Assembly: GCF_025947285.1 (NCBI RefSeq)
Contig: NZ_CP110008.1
Span: 1,999,001 to 2,063,000 of the forward strand
Direction of reading: 5' to 3'
DNA: 64,000 nucleotides
Source: Flavobacterium sp. N2820
GTDB taxonomy: Bacteria; Bacteroidota; Bacteroidia; Flavobacteriales; Flavobacteriaceae
A program made the translations under genes and the position numbers. Under the pieces are notes generated by a model. That model did not search any database, had not been told where the DNA came from, and saw only the letters and a list, made by a program, of their open reading frames with translations. This document shows, piece after piece, positions 33,826 through 42,909 of the stretch (within the stretch, counting starts at the first letter, position 1; every line of letters starts with the position of its first letter).

Positions 33826-34566
33826 TTAGTAATCCAACTTTACGTAACCAATTTCTTTGCTAATTCTAGCTTTTCTTCGGTTAATATAAGATGATGAATT
33901 AGATGCTTTATATTTTCTAGGACTTGGTAAAATTGCAGCAATTCCAGCTGCTTCATATCGTGTTAAACTAGCTGCATCTTTTCGATACCAATGTTTTGCG
34001 GCTGCTTCAGCACCATAAACACCATCACCCATTTCTATGCTATTTAAATAAACTTCCATGATGCGCTTTTTTCCCCAAATTACTTCAATTAAAACAGTAT
34101 AATATGCTTCAAGAGCTTTACGAACATAACTTCGTCCTTGCCACAAAAAAACATTTTTTGCAGTTTGTTGCGAAATTGTACTTCCACCTTTGAGTTTTTT
34201 ACCCTTTGAATTATTTTTATACGCTTTTTGCATTGCCTCAAAATCGAAACCCCAATGCTCTAAAAAACGACCATCTTCGCTGGCAATAACTGCTTTTTGA
34301 AGATTTAACGAAATTTCTTCAATGGGTACCCATTCGTGGCTACAAGTCATTTCTTTATTGTCTTTTTTATGTTCCATGGCACGAATTCCCATTAAAGGAG
34401 TAAACGGAACTGGAATAAATTTAAACAACAAAACAACCGAAAAACTGATGATATTAAACCAAAGAAACATTAACCAAAAGAAACGAAATATCTTTTGACC
34501 TGTAGTCCTTTTTTTAACAGGTTTTTTTACTGAAGTCTTTTTACTTGGAGTAGTTTTTTTTGCCAT
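33826..34566 (-). CDS. mtgA: monofunctional peptidoglycan glycosyltransferase
   Basis: MtgA polymerises lipid II into glycan strands and has no transpeptidase domain. The 246-residue protein starts with a Lys-rich cytoplasmic segment (about 1-28), one membrane helix (about 29-52) and a GT51 domain with the catalytic Glu in SEDGRFLEHWGFD, followed by the GGSTISQQTAKNVFLWQGR and EVYLNSIEMGDGVYGAEAAA motifs. It is flanked by the FAD oxidoreductase (3 bases away) and the SDR gene. Confidence 0.95.
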   Translation of the reverse strand: MAKKTTPSKKTSVKKPVKKRTTGQKIFRFFWLMFLWFNIISFSVVLLFKFIPVPFTPLMGIRAMEHKKDNKEMTCSHEWVPIEEISLNLQKAVIASEDGRFLEHWGFDFEAMQKAYKNNSKGKKLKGGSTISQQTAKNVFLWQGRSYVRKALEAYYTVLIEVIWGKKRIMEVYLNSIEMGDGVYGAEAAAKHWYRKDAASLTRYEAAGIAAILPSPRKYKASNSSSYINRRKARISKEIGYVKLDY

Positions 34567-34569
34567 ATT

Positions 34570-35682
34570 TTAAACTAAATCTGCTAATTCTTGTCCGATT
34601 AAACTGCCTATGGCAATACCCATTCCTCCCATTCGAACACCGCAATACACGTGATTTGAAAGCTGCTCTACAATTGGTTTTTTATGTGTTCCTACGCCCA
34701 TAGTGCCACTCCATCGGTGTTCAATTTCGAACTCTTGATGTGGTAAAATTACTGTTTTTAATAATTCTTCTAACTTATTTTGAATCAATTCTGTGGTATC
34801 ATGTGAAGTTGTGGTTTCACCTGCAAAATCTAAATTTCTTCCACCACCAAAAAGAATTCTGTCGTTTATATTTCGAAAATAAAAATACCCTTTATCTAAA
34901 TGAAAAGTACCTTTGATATCTAAATTCGGAATTGGTTTTGTAATCAAAACTTGCGCTCTGGCTGGTTGCACTTGATTATTTGTCAATTGCGATGCAAATC
35001 CATTAGTGGTAAATAGTAATTTATTGGTTTTAAACGTAATTCCGTTTGCAACAACCTCAACAGCATCGTTTAGTTCTTGAAAACTTGTTACCGTTTGACT
35101 ATTTAAAATTAAAATGTCGTTTTGATGTGCTTTTTTTAGTAAAGCTTGCATCATATTTCCAGTATCAATTTGTGCTTCAAACGGATTGAAAATTAAATAT
35201 TCAAAAACACCTCCAAAATTAAATCGATCTATTTCTTTCGAAAAAACATTCGTTTTAAAAAGAGGCTTGATAATATCATTAATGAATGGGATTTTTTGAA
35301 TGCATTCGTTATAAAATGACTCGTCTTCTTTTAAAAATAATTCGTAACCTCCAAAAGGTTTTAAATCAATTGCGGAATCGCCGAGATTTTTTCGAAGCAA
35401 TTGTAACCCCGTGTATCGTTTTTGAATCAGTTGAATAACTTCTTCTTCTGTATGCGTTTTTAAATCGTCTATGATTTCAGAAATACTCCCAAAACAAGCA
35501 AAACCAGCATTTTTTGTACTAGCGCCTTGTGGTAAGATGCCTTTTTCGAGAACTAAAATTTTAGCAGAAGGAAATCTTTCGCGCAAAGCTAATGCAGTAT
35601 GCAAACCTACAATTCCACTACCTACGATAGTAAAATCTACGTTTGTAAACCAATTTTTTATTTCCCAATAACTGAGTTGCAT
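34570..35682 (-). CDS. FAD-dependent oxidoreductase (DAO family)
   Basis: The 370-residue protein has the FAD-binding Rossmann motif FTIVGSGIVGLHTALAL at residues 17-33, the acidic end of strand 2 (VLEKG), and a C-terminal GVGTHKKPIVEQL / GGMGIAIGSLIG FAD-closing region. It belongs to the D-amino acid/glycine oxidase-like (DadA) family. The substrate is unknown. The ATG overlaps the TAA stop of the dedA gene by one base, so the two are translationally coupled. Confidence 0.88.
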   Translation of the reverse strand: MQLSYWEIKNWFTNVDFTIVGSGIVGLHTALALRERFPSAKILVLEKGILPQGASTKNAGFACFGSISEIIDDLKTHTEEEVIQLIQKRYTGLQLLRKNLGDSAIDLKPFGGYELFLKEDESFYNECIQKIPFINDIIKPLFKTNVFSKEIDRFNFGGVFEYLIFNPFEAQIDTGNMMQALLKKAHQNDILILNSQTVTSFQELNDAVEVVANGITFKTNKLLFTTNGFASQLTNNQVQPARAQVLITKPIPNLDIKGTFHLDKGYFYFRNINDRILFGGGRNLDFAGETTTSHDTTELIQNKLEELLKTVILPHQEFEIEHRWSGTMGVGTHKKPIVEQLSNHVYCGVRMGGMGIAIGSLIGQELADLV

Positions 35683-36374
35683 TATTCCTCTAGGTTTTCA
35701 GTATTTTTTCTTGCTTTAATCGCTTTCATAATCAAAGGAAATGTTGTTACGGCGATTAAAATTAAAATGATTTTTTCAATGTGTTTCTTTAAATCAATCC
35801 CAAATTCTTCGTTAAAGAATCCGTATAAATAATGTCCTGCAAAAACCAAAAGGAACGACCATAAAAGTGAACTCAATACATTGTAAAACATAAATTTACT
35901 TTTTTGCATGTGCACAATTCCGGCTATAATAGGTACAAATGTTCTGACAATAGGTAAAAAACGAGCAAAAATAATGGCTTTTCCACCATGCTTTTCAAAA
36001 AATGCTTGTGATTCATATAAATACTTCTTTTTGAAAAAGAAACTATCTTCTTTATTGTATAAAAACTGACCACTTTTTGAACCAAACCAATAACCAAAAA
36101 TATTCCCTAAAGTTGCCGCAGTAGCAATCAATAAAGCCAAAATGGTAACATTCGATAAATCACTTGGAATCATGAAAAATGTTTCAACTAACTCGCGACT
36201 ATAAATTCCAGACAAAAACAAAAGACTATCACCAGGAAGAAAAAACCCAGCAAATAAGCCCGTTTCAGCAAAAACGATAAATAAAACCATGTAAATTCCA
36301 ATAGGAATTCCACCGACTTCCATTGTGATATAGAATTCGGGATTAAAAAGTTTGGTCCAATGAAAATCGTTCAT
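35682..36374 (-). CDS. DedA-family membrane protein
   Basis: The 230-residue inner-membrane protein shows the DedA/SNARE-associated signature: AGFFLPGDSLLF near residue 40, then FEKHGGKAIIFARFLPIVRTFVPIIAG around residues 120-146, with helices either side. DedA proteins are undecaprenyl-phosphate or phospholipid flippases in the bacteria where they have been studied. Its pairing with mtgA two genes downstream would fit lipid-carrier recycling, which is inference. It starts 2 bases from the symporter stop. Confidence 0.92.
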   Translation of the reverse strand: MNDFHWTKLFNPEFYITMEVGGIPIGIYMVLFIVFAETGLFAGFFLPGDSLLFLSGIYSRELVETFFMIPSDLSNVTILALLIATAATLGNIFGYWFGSKSGQFLYNKEDSFFFKKKYLYESQAFFEKHGGKAIIFARFLPIVRTFVPIIAGIVHMQKSKFMFYNVLSSLLWSFLLVFAGHYLYGFFNEEFGIDLKKHIEKIILILIAVTTFPLIMKAIKARKNTENLEE

Positions 36375-36376
36375 AG

Positions 36377-37639
36377 CTATGCCAATTTATTTACAGATTT
36401 TGCTACAATCATAGAAACCGCCGCATCACCTGTAACATTTACAGTAGTTCTACACATATCTAAAGGTCGATCGATGGCAAAAATTAAGGCCAAACCTGCT
36501 TCAGGAATTCCAGCTTGTGCCAATACAATAACCAACATTACCATTCCGGCACCAGGAACAGCGGCACTTCCAATAGAAGCTAAAGTTGCTGTAACAATAA
36601 TTCCTAATTGTGTGGCTAAAGACAAATCCATACCAAACGATTGCGCAATAAAAACGGCTGCAACAGCTTGATACAAACTGGTTCCATCCATATTAATTGT
36701 AGCACCAATTGGCAAAACAAAACTAGCAACTTCATCATCAACACCTAAATTATCAACTGTTCTTTCCATCGTAACGGGTAAAGTAGCTGCACTTGAACTA
36801 GTAGAAAAAGCTAATAATTGTGCTGGCGAAATTCCGTTGATAAAGAATCTTGGACTTTTTTTAGCAAATACTTTGACTAAAACCAAATAAACACACATTA
36901 CTAAAATTAGACCTATAATAACAGTTAAACCATACATTCCAAGTGCTTTGAATAAATCTAAACTTGGGGATTCGGCAACAATGGCTGCTAGTAAAGCAAA
37001 AACTCCAATTGGAGAAAAAAGCATAATTAAGTCAATCATTTTTAAGATAATTTCATTGAAACTATCAAAAAAATCTTTAACTGGTTTTGATTTATCTTCA
37101 GGAAGTAAAATCATTGCAATACCAAAAATCACTGCGAAGAAAATCACCTGCAACATATTTCCGTTATCAGCAGAAGCTTTAATAATGTTGTCAGGAACGA
37201 TGTCAATTAATGATTGTAATGGTCCAACTTCACTTTGCTTGTTTGCTGCTTCAATTTTTGAATTGGCATCAGCCGTGTAACTGGAAACTAATTCTGTTCT
37301 TGTTTGTTCCGAAATATAGCTTCCAGGTTTAATAATATTCACAATTACCAAACCAATTGAAACCGCCAAAACGGTTGTTAAAACATATAAACCTATGGTT
37401 CGACCGCCCATTTTAGATAATTTCGAAATATCTTTTAAGTCAGAAATTCCTTTAATTAATGAAGCTAAAATTAAAGGAACGGCTATCAATTTTAGTAAAT
37501 TAATAAAGATAGTTCCAAAAGGTTTTACCCAATCCACAATAATATCTTTTCCCCAAGTAAATTGAATCAATATAAAAGCAAATAAAACTCCAAAAACCAT
37601 TCCAAGTAATATTTGCCAGTGTAGTGCTAATTTTTTCAT
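36377..37639 (-). CDS. dicarboxylate/amino acid:cation symporter (DAACS)
   Basis: The 420-residue protein belongs to the GltP/DctA/EAAT family that takes up glutamate, aspartate or C4 dicarboxylates with Na+ or H+. Visible features are eight or so membrane helices, the serine-rich re-entrant loop FSTSSSAATLPVTMER and the NMDGTSLYQAVAAVFIAQ helix. An insertion around residues 115-150 (Ser/Ala/Glu-rich) is typical of the Bacteroidota branch. It heads the run with dedA, oxidoreductase, mtgA and SDR. Confidence 0.92.
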   Translation of the reverse strand: MKKLALHWQILLGMVFGVLFAFILIQFTWGKDIIVDWVKPFGTIFINLLKLIAVPLILASLIKGISDLKDISKLSKMGGRTIGLYVLTTVLAVSIGLVIVNIIKPGSYISEQTRTELVSSYTADANSKIEAANKQSEVGPLQSLIDIVPDNIIKASADNGNMLQVIFFAVIFGIAMILLPEDKSKPVKDFFDSFNEIILKMIDLIMLFSPIGVFALLAAIVAESPSLDLFKALGMYGLTVIIGLILVMCVYLVLVKVFAKKSPRFFINGISPAQLLAFSTSSSAATLPVTMERTVDNLGVDDEVASFVLPIGATINMDGTSLYQAVAAVFIAQSFGMDLSLATQLGIIVTATLASIGSAAVPGAGMVMLVIVLAQAGIPEAGLALIFAIDRPLDMCRTTVNVTGDAAVSMIVAKSVNKLA

Positions 37640-37725
37640 TATTAAGTTTGCTTTTTAAGATTGTGAAAATAGGTATATTTTTTGAAAAAATTGCTACATT
37701 TAGCTTCGTTTTAAAAATAACAGAC

Positions 37726-39627
37726 ATGAAAAATTACATTTTTCTCATTTTCAGCATGATAAGTATGAGTACATTAGCACAGCAAAACCTAACTCCAGAA
37801 ACATTATGGCAGTTAGGAAGAATAACTTCTTTAGGAATTTCAAAAGACGGAAAACTTTTAGTTTATAAAGTGGGAACGCCTTCTGTGGAAGAAAACAAAA
37901 TCAACTCAAAATATTATACTATTCCCGTTCAAGGTGGAAATGCTAGTTTAGTGGAGGATTACAAATCACTTTTAACGGATAAAAATATTTCTCCTGATGG
38001 AAAAAACCTTTTATTTTCGAAAGAAGTAAAAACAGAAAAGTTATTAGGGAAAGACCTTTATCCAGAATTATCAAAAACCACGGCTCAAGTATACACGGGT
38101 TTAGATTACCGCCATTGGGATACTTGGAATGATGGAACACACAACCACGTTTTTTATTCTGAAAATAAAAAAGATGCAATTGGAATTGACATTATGCCAA
38201 ACGAACCTTTTGATGCGCCTCAAAAACCTTTTGGTGGTGATGAAGATTACATTTGGTCGCCTGATGGAACTAAAATCATCTACGTTTGTAAAAAGAAAGC
38301 AGGAACAGCTTATGCAACTAGCACGAACACTGATTTATACGAATACGATTTAGCCACAAAAACCACAAAAAACCTTACTGAAAGTAATTTGGGTTACGAT
38401 ACACATCCAACTTTTTCTCCAAAAGGCGATTTGTCTTGGTTGCAAATGAAACGAGATGGGTTTGAAGCCGATAAAAACGATATCATTGTGCGCCATAAAG
38501 GATTAGATATCAATTTAACTGCTGGTTGGGACGGAACCGTAGATAGTTTTACTTGGAGTAACGACGGAAAAAAAGTATACTTCATTGCACCAATCAAAGG
38601 AACGAAACAACTTTTTGAAGTCAATTTTCCAGGGTTAACAAAAATTGCAGTTCGTGTAACGCAATTAACTGATGGTGATTTTGATGTGAACGGAATTGTA
38701 GGTTTTTCAGGAGCTTCTGTTTTAGTAACAAGAAACGATATGAATCACGCACCAGAAGTTTATTCGTATGATTTGGCTAAGAAAACTTGGAAACAAATTA
38801 CTAAAGTTAATGATGAAGCTTATGCTAAAATCAGTTCTTGTAAAACAGAAAAACGTTGGGTTACGACTACCGATGGTAAAAAGATGTTGGTTTGGGTAAT
38901 TTTACCACCAAATTTCGATAAAACTAAAAAATATCCAGCACTTTTATATTGCCAAGGCGGTCCACAAAGTGCGTTGACACAATCGTATTCTTTCCGTTGG
39001 AATTTCCAATTGATGGCTTCGCAAGGTTATGTAATTGTGGCACCAAATCGTAGAGGAATGCCAGGACACGGAACGGCTTGGAACGAACAAATTTCAGGAG
39101 ATTGGGGTGGACAAGTTATGGATGATTATTTAAGTGCGATTGACGATATTGCGAAAGAATCGTATATAGACAAAACGCGTTTAGGCGCTGTGGGTGCCAG
39201 TTACGGAGGTTATTCTGTATTTCAATTGGCTGGAATTCACAAAAATCGTTTCAAAACGTTTATTTCTCATTGTGGTATTTTCAATACAGAAAGTATGTAT
39301 GGAACTACAGAAGAAGTGTTCTTTACGAATTGGGATTCAGGTGGCGCATATTGGGAAAAAGACAATGCAACAGCGCAAAAAACCTATAACGAATTCAACC
39401 CAATTAAGTTAGTCAATAATTGGAATACTCCTATTTTAATCATCCAAGGTGGCAAAGATTATCGCGTACCAATTGGACAGGGACAAGAAGCGTTTCAAGC
39501 CGCACAATTAAAAGGAATTAAAAGTAAATTTCTGTTATTTCCAGATGAAAACCATTGGGTATTAAAACCACAAAACGCCTTAGTTTGGCAAAAAGAATTT
39601 TTTGGTTGGTTAAAAGAAACACTTTAA
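37726..39627 (+). CDS. S9 family peptidase (DPP IV/acyl-peptidase type), exported
   Basis: The 633-residue protein has a signal peptide (about 1-18, ending LAQQ), a propeller of WD40/PD40-like repeats (about 30-370) and an alpha/beta hydrolase domain with Ser492 (GASYGGY), Asp578 (GGKDYRVP) and His610 (DENHW). It trims dipeptides or acylated peptides in the periplasm; the exact specificity cannot be read. I use the ATG at 37726 because it gives the signal peptide; the open frame further upstream has no start context and overlaps the divergent symporter gene. A near-consensus TACATTTA box lies at 37695-37702. Confidence 0.93.
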   Translation: MKNYIFLIFSMISMSTLAQQNLTPETLWQLGRITSLGISKDGKLLVYKVGTPSVEENKINSKYYTIPVQGGNASLVEDYKSLLTDKNISPDGKNLLFSKEVKTEKLLGKDLYPELSKTTAQVYTGLDYRHWDTWNDGTHNHVFYSENKKDAIGIDIMPNEPFDAPQKPFGGDEDYIWSPDGTKIIYVCKKKAGTAYATSTNTDLYEYDLATKTTKNLTESNLGYDTHPTFSPKGDLSWLQMKRDGFEADKNDIIVRHKGLDINLTAGWDGTVDSFTWSNDGKKVYFIAPIKGTKQLFEVNFPGLTKIAVRVTQLTDGDFDVNGIVGFSGASVLVTRNDMNHAPEVYSYDLAKKTWKQITKVNDEAYAKISSCKTEKRWVTTTDGKKMLVWVILPPNFDKTKKYPALLYCQGGPQSALTQSYSFRWNFQLMASQGYVIVAPNRRGMPGHGTAWNEQISGDWGGQVMDDYLSAIDDIAKESYIDKTRLGAVGASYGGYSVFQLAGIHKNRFKTFISHCGIFNTESMYGTTEEVFFTNWDSGGAYWEKDNATAQKTYNEFNPIKLVNNWNTPILIIQGGKDYRVPIGQGQEAFQAAQLKGIKSKFLLFPDENHWVLKPQNALVWQKEFFGWLKETL

Positions 39628-39638
39628 AAGTTTAAGGA

Positions 39639-39676
39639 CAAGAGCAAGTTCAATTTTCAAATTCTTCTTGCTCTTG
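39639..39676. repeat. 10-bp inverted repeat downstream of the S9 gene
   Basis: CAAGAGCAAG (39639-39648) and CTTGCTCTTG (39667-39676) are perfect inverted copies around an 18-base loop made of TTCAA/TTTCAAA pieces. There is no long T-run, so it is a weak terminator at best. Its CAAGAGCAAGTTCAA phrase looks like a known kind of flavobacterial low-complexity filler. Confidence 0.5.
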
Positions 39677-39698
39677 AATTTGATTTTTGACCTTGAAA

Positions 39699-40214
39699 AT
39701 GATGCTATTCGAAAACATAGAACTCACTGTAAAAACCTTTCATAAGCATAACTTAACGAAAGAAGCAGCGCTATGGCTTTTAAAAGTATATGAATTAGAA
39801 CATCCTAATTTTGCAGGTTTTGAATTTAGAGAAGCCGCAAAACCCGATTTTATTCTAATGACAGCCGAAGGTGAAATTGGCGGTTCGCAAATTATACGCA
39901 TTCCAGAAAACACGTTTGAATTTCCGTTGGTTTTGATGTTGAATTTATTGGCACACGAAATGATGCACGTAAAACAAAAAGCGCCAGAAATTGCTATGCA
40001 AGACAAAAACGAGCGCGAATGGCAAGCGTATTATGAAATGTTATTTCACAAAGAGTTTCCTTTGATTCCGAAAGCTTCTGTGTATCATCAAAAGTTTTTT
40101 GCTGAAAAAGCGATGGTATATTACGACCGTTCTGAAAAAGAAGCCAATCCGTTGCGATTAAAATATGAAGAACAGAAACGTGAAATGGAAGAATTGATTA
40201 AAAATTTGGCATAA
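39699..40214 (+). CDS. HExxH protein, putative zinc peptidase, unknown role
   Basis: The 171-residue protein carries LLAHEMMHVKQK at about residues 87-98, an HExxH zinc site, and a further Glu-rich segment (NEREWQAYYEMLFH) about 14 residues on that could give a third ligand. There is no signal peptide, so it would be cytoplasmic. I do not recognise a named family. The start is the ATG at 39699 or 39702; a TTG at 39687 is possible. It is 71 bases past an exported S9 peptidase, and its stop overlaps the A-run of the tRNA-Leu terminator. Confidence 0.78.
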   Translation: MMLFENIELTVKTFHKHNLTKEAALWLLKVYELEHPNFAGFEFREAAKPDFILMTAEGEIGGSQIIRIPENTFEFPLVLMLNLLAHEMMHVKQKAPEIAMQDKNEREWQAYYEMLFHKEFPLIPKASVYHQKFFAEKAMVYYDRSEKEANPLRLKYEEQKREMEELIKNLA

Positions 40215-40244
40215 AAAAAACTTACCAAGAAAATCCTGATAAGT
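40213..40244 (-). terminator. terminator of the tRNA-Leu transcript
   Basis: On the minus strand ACTTATC / GGTAAGT (one G-U pair) closes a loop and is followed by eight T. It lies 10 bases past the tRNA end. Confidence 0.75.
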
Positions 40245-40253
40245 CTCATTTAG

Positions 40254-40333
40254 TACCCGGAGTGGGAATCGAACCCACACACCTAAGTACACGAGTTTGA
40301 GTCGTGCGCGTCTACCAATTCCGCCATCCGGGC
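40254..40333 (-). tRNA. tRNA-Leu (CAA anticodon)
   Basis: On the minus strand 80 bases fold as a class II tRNA: acceptor GCCCGGA / TCCGGGT with discriminator A, D-arm TGGCGGAATTGGTAGACGC, anticodon stem CACGA / TCGTG with loop CTCAAAC (anticodon CAA), a variable arm of about 11 bases and T-arm GTGGGTTCGATTCCCAC. CCA is not fully encoded. The variable arm is at the short end for Leu. Confidence 0.95.
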
Positions 40334-40368
40334 AATGGAAAAATGATGGTTAAATCATTAAGTGGGTG

Positions 40369-40376
40369 CAAATGTA
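40369..40376 (-). promoter_or_regulatory. -7 box for tRNA-Leu
   Basis: On the minus strand TACATTTG fits TANNTTTG exactly, 36 bases before the tRNA 5' end. Confidence 0.5.
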
Positions 40377-40441
40377 AAAAATATTTCTGCAATTCATAAA
40401 AAAATAGTTAAAAATATCCTTTCAGAGTTCGATTTTATTTC

Positions 40442-40449
40442 TAAATTTG
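40442..40449 (+). promoter_or_regulatory. -7 box for prs-rplY
   Basis: TAAATTTG fits TANNTTTG exactly, 51 bases before the prs ATG; the leader is C- and A-rich with no hairpin. Confidence 0.55.
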
Positions 40450-40500
40450 CACCTCGTTAACACGACACAACACTAACTAACTACTAAACAATAAATTAAC

Positions 40501-41442
40501 ATGCTGTATCAAGAACCGGAAGCAAAAATTTTTGCATGTTCTCAGAGTGTGTATTTAGCCGAACAAATTGCTGAAAAGTATGGTGTTCCGCTAGGTAAGA
40601 TTACGTTCTCTAAATATAGTGATGGCGAATTTCAGCCTTCTTTTGAAGAATCAATAAGAGGATTGCGCGTATTCCTAGTTTGTTCTACATTTCCAAGTGC
40701 AGACAATTTAATGGAATTATTATTGATGATAGATGCGGCAAAAAGAGCATCTGCCAGACATATTACCGCAGTTATCCCTTATTTTGGTTGGGCAAGACAA
40801 GACAGAAAAGACAAGCCAAGAGTGCCAATTGGAGCTAAATTAGTTGCAAAACTTTTAGAAACTGCTGGAGCAACCCGAATTATGACCATGGATTTACATG
40901 CCGATCAAATTCAAGGTTTCTTTGAAAAACCAGTAGATCATTTGTTTGCTTCAACTATCTTTTTACCTTATGTGAGAAGTTTAAATTTAGAAAATTTGAC
41001 TATTGCATCTCCAGATATGGGAGGTTCAAAAAGAGCATACGCTTATTCTAAATTTTTAGAATCTGATGTTGTAGTTTGTTACAAACAAAGAAAAAAAGCG
41101 AATGTAATTGACACGATGGAATTAATTGGAGACGTAAAAGGTAGAAATGTCATCTTAGTTGATGATATGATTGACACTGGAGGAACATTAGCAAAAGCTG
41201 CCGATGTAATGATGGAAAAAGGTGCTTTGAGCGTTAGAGCTATATGTACACACCCTATTTTATCTGGCGAGGCATATGAAAAAATTGAAAACTCTCAATT
41301 ATTAGAGTTAATTGTTACCGATTCAATTCCGTTAAGAAAAGAATCAAACAAAATAAAAGTTGTGAGTTGTGCTCCATTATTTGCAGAAGTAATGCACATG
41401 GTACAAAATAACAACTCAATAAGTGGTAAATTTTTGATGTAA
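40501..41442 (+). CDS. prs: ribose-phosphate pyrophosphokinase
   Basis: Prs makes PRPP from ribose 5-phosphate and ATP for nucleotide, His and Trp synthesis. The 313-residue protein shows YSDGEFQPSFEESIRG, YFGWARQDRKDKPRVPI (the flexible ATP loop), MDLHADQIQGFF and the PRPP loop VDDMIDTGGTLAKA. It forms an operon with rplY 49 bases downstream and, after a terminator-like hairpin, pth; this prs-rplY-pth order is common in bacteria. Confidence 0.97.
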   Translation: MLYQEPEAKIFACSQSVYLAEQIAEKYGVPLGKITFSKYSDGEFQPSFEESIRGLRVFLVCSTFPSADNLMELLLMIDAAKRASARHITAVIPYFGWARQDRKDKPRVPIGAKLVAKLLETAGATRIMTMDLHADQIQGFFEKPVDHLFASTIFLPYVRSLNLENLTIASPDMGGSKRAYAYSKFLESDVVVCYKQRKKANVIDTMELIGDVKGRNVILVDDMIDTGGTLAKAADVMMEKGALSVRAICTHPILSGEAYEKIENSQLLELIVTDSIPLRKESNKIKVVSCAPLFAEVMHMVQNNNSISGKFLM

Positions 41443-41491
41443 TCAAAAGGAACCACCTTAATAAGTATTTATTAATTATATATATTTTACA

Positions 41492-42094
41492 ATGAAATCA
41501 ATTACGATTAAAGGATCAGAAAGAGAAAACGTAGGTAAAAAGGCAACTAAAGCCGTACGTGATGCTGGAATGGTTCCTTGCGTTATCTACGGAGGAAATC
41601 AGCCAGTTCATTTTGTTGCAGACGAAAGAGCATTTAAAGATTTAGTTTACACTCCAAACGCACACACAGTTGTAATTGAGTTAAACGGAGCGTCTTACAA
41701 TGTAATTATGCAAGACATTCAGTTTCACCCAGTTTCTGACAAAATTTTACACATTGACTTCTTCCAATTAAGTGACGATAAAGAAATCGTTATGGAAGTA
41801 CCAGTTAAAATTACAGGAACTTCTCCAGGAGTATTATTAGGAGGTGTTTTACGTTTAAACCAACGTCGTTTAAAAGTAAAAGCATTACCAAAAAACTTAC
41901 CTGATTTTGTTGAAGCAAGTATTTCTGAATTACAAATGGGTAACAAATTGTATGTAACTAAATTAGAAACAAACAATTTTAAATTAATGCACCCAGACAA
42001 CACTGTTGTTTGTCAAGTAAGAATTTCTCGTGCTGCAATGAAAGCTGCTCAAGAAGCTGCAAAAGCAGAAAAAGGTGGAAAAAAGAAAAAATAA
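41492..42094 (+). CDS. rplY: 50S ribosomal protein L25 (Ctc type)
   Basis: The 200-residue protein is the long form of bL25 with an N-terminal 5S-rRNA-binding domain (about 1-90; [22 protein letters not shown], then [16 protein letters not shown]) and a C-terminal beta domain of the general-stress Ctc type (about 95-180). The extreme C-terminus is a Lys/Ala tail. A terminator follows at 42119. Confidence 0.96.
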   Translation: MKSITIKGSERENVGKKATKAVRDAGMVPCVIYGGNQPVHFVADERAFKDLVYTPNAHTVVIELNGASYNVIMQDIQFHPVSDKILHIDFFQLSDDKEIVMEVPVKITGTSPGVLLGGVLRLNQRRLKVKALPKNLPDFVEASISELQMGNKLYVTKLETNNFKLMHPDNTVVCQVRISRAAMKAAQEAAKAEKGGKKKK

Positions 42095-42118
42095 TTTCTT
42101 TACAAACTATACAAAAGG

Positions 42119-42147
42119 AGCATCAGTATTTACTGGTGCTTTTTTTA
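42119..42147 (+). terminator. terminator between rplY and pth
   Basis: AGCATCAGTA / TACTGGTGCT (one G-U pair, 2-base loop) is followed by seven T. Confidence 0.85.
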
Positions 42148-42185
42148 TGCTTTCAACTTTCTAAACTTTGCACTACTTTTACACA

Positions 42186-42806
42186 ATGAATTGGCTTTTA
42201 ACTCTATTTAAGAAAAACAAACAAGAAGACACTAATCCAATGAAGAAATTCTTAATTGTTGGGCTTGGAAACATTGGCTCAGAATACGCAAATACAAGAC
42301 ATAATATCGGTTTTAAAATCTTAGATTACCTCGCTAATAAAGAAAGTATTTCGTTTCAAACGGTAAAACTTGGCGAAATTGCCGAGCTAAAAATCAAAGG
42401 AAGAACCCTGCTTTTATTAAAACCAAACACCTACATGAACTTAAGCGGTAAAGCGGTAAAATATTGGCTAGAAAAAGAAAACATTGAAAAAGACAATATG
42501 TTGGTAATCACAGATGATTTGAATTTAGCATTTGGAACTATTCGAATTAAAACCAAAGGAAGTGATGGTGGACACAACGGACTTAAAAACATCCAATTAG
42601 TATTAAACTCAACAGAATACCCACGTTTTAGATTTGGTATTAGCGACGCTTTTAAAAAAGGACAACAAGTTAATTATGTTTTAGGCGAATGGGACGCAGA
42701 AGAAAAAGAAAAACTTAAAGAGCGACTTGAAATAAGTTCTGAAATAATAAAATCGTTTGCTTTAGCCGGATTAAACCACACCATGAACACTTACAACGGA
42801 AAATAA
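42186..42806 (+). CDS. pth: peptidyl-tRNA hydrolase
   Basis: Pth recycles peptidyl-tRNA released from stalled ribosomes. The 206-residue protein shows LIVGLGNIGSEYANTRHNIGF with catalytic His, LLKPNTYMNLSGKAV and TDDLNLAFGTIRIKTKGSDGGHNGLKN. The start is uncertain: the ATG at 42186 gives an 18-residue basic extension (MNWLLTLFKKNKQ) ahead of the family start at the ATG at 42240. I prefer 42186 because flavobacterial homologues often carry such a prefix. A near-consensus TACTTTTA box is at 42173. Confidence 0.95.
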   Translation: MNWLLTLFKKNKQEDTNPMKKFLIVGLGNIGSEYANTRHNIGFKILDYLANKESISFQTVKLGEIAELKIKGRTLLLLKPNTYMNLSGKAVKYWLEKENIEKDNMLVITDDLNLAFGTIRIKTKGSDGGHNGLKNIQLVLNSTEYPRFRFGISDAFKKGQQVNYVLGEWDAEEKEKLKERLEISSEIIKSFALAGLNHTMNTYNGK

Positions 42807-42909
42807 TTTTTTTAAAAAATAACAAATAAATTGAATGGACAACCATACTTTTTGCTAAAAATTAAAAAATATTTATTAATTTAGCCAATTAACCTTAAAA
42901 ATCAATAAA

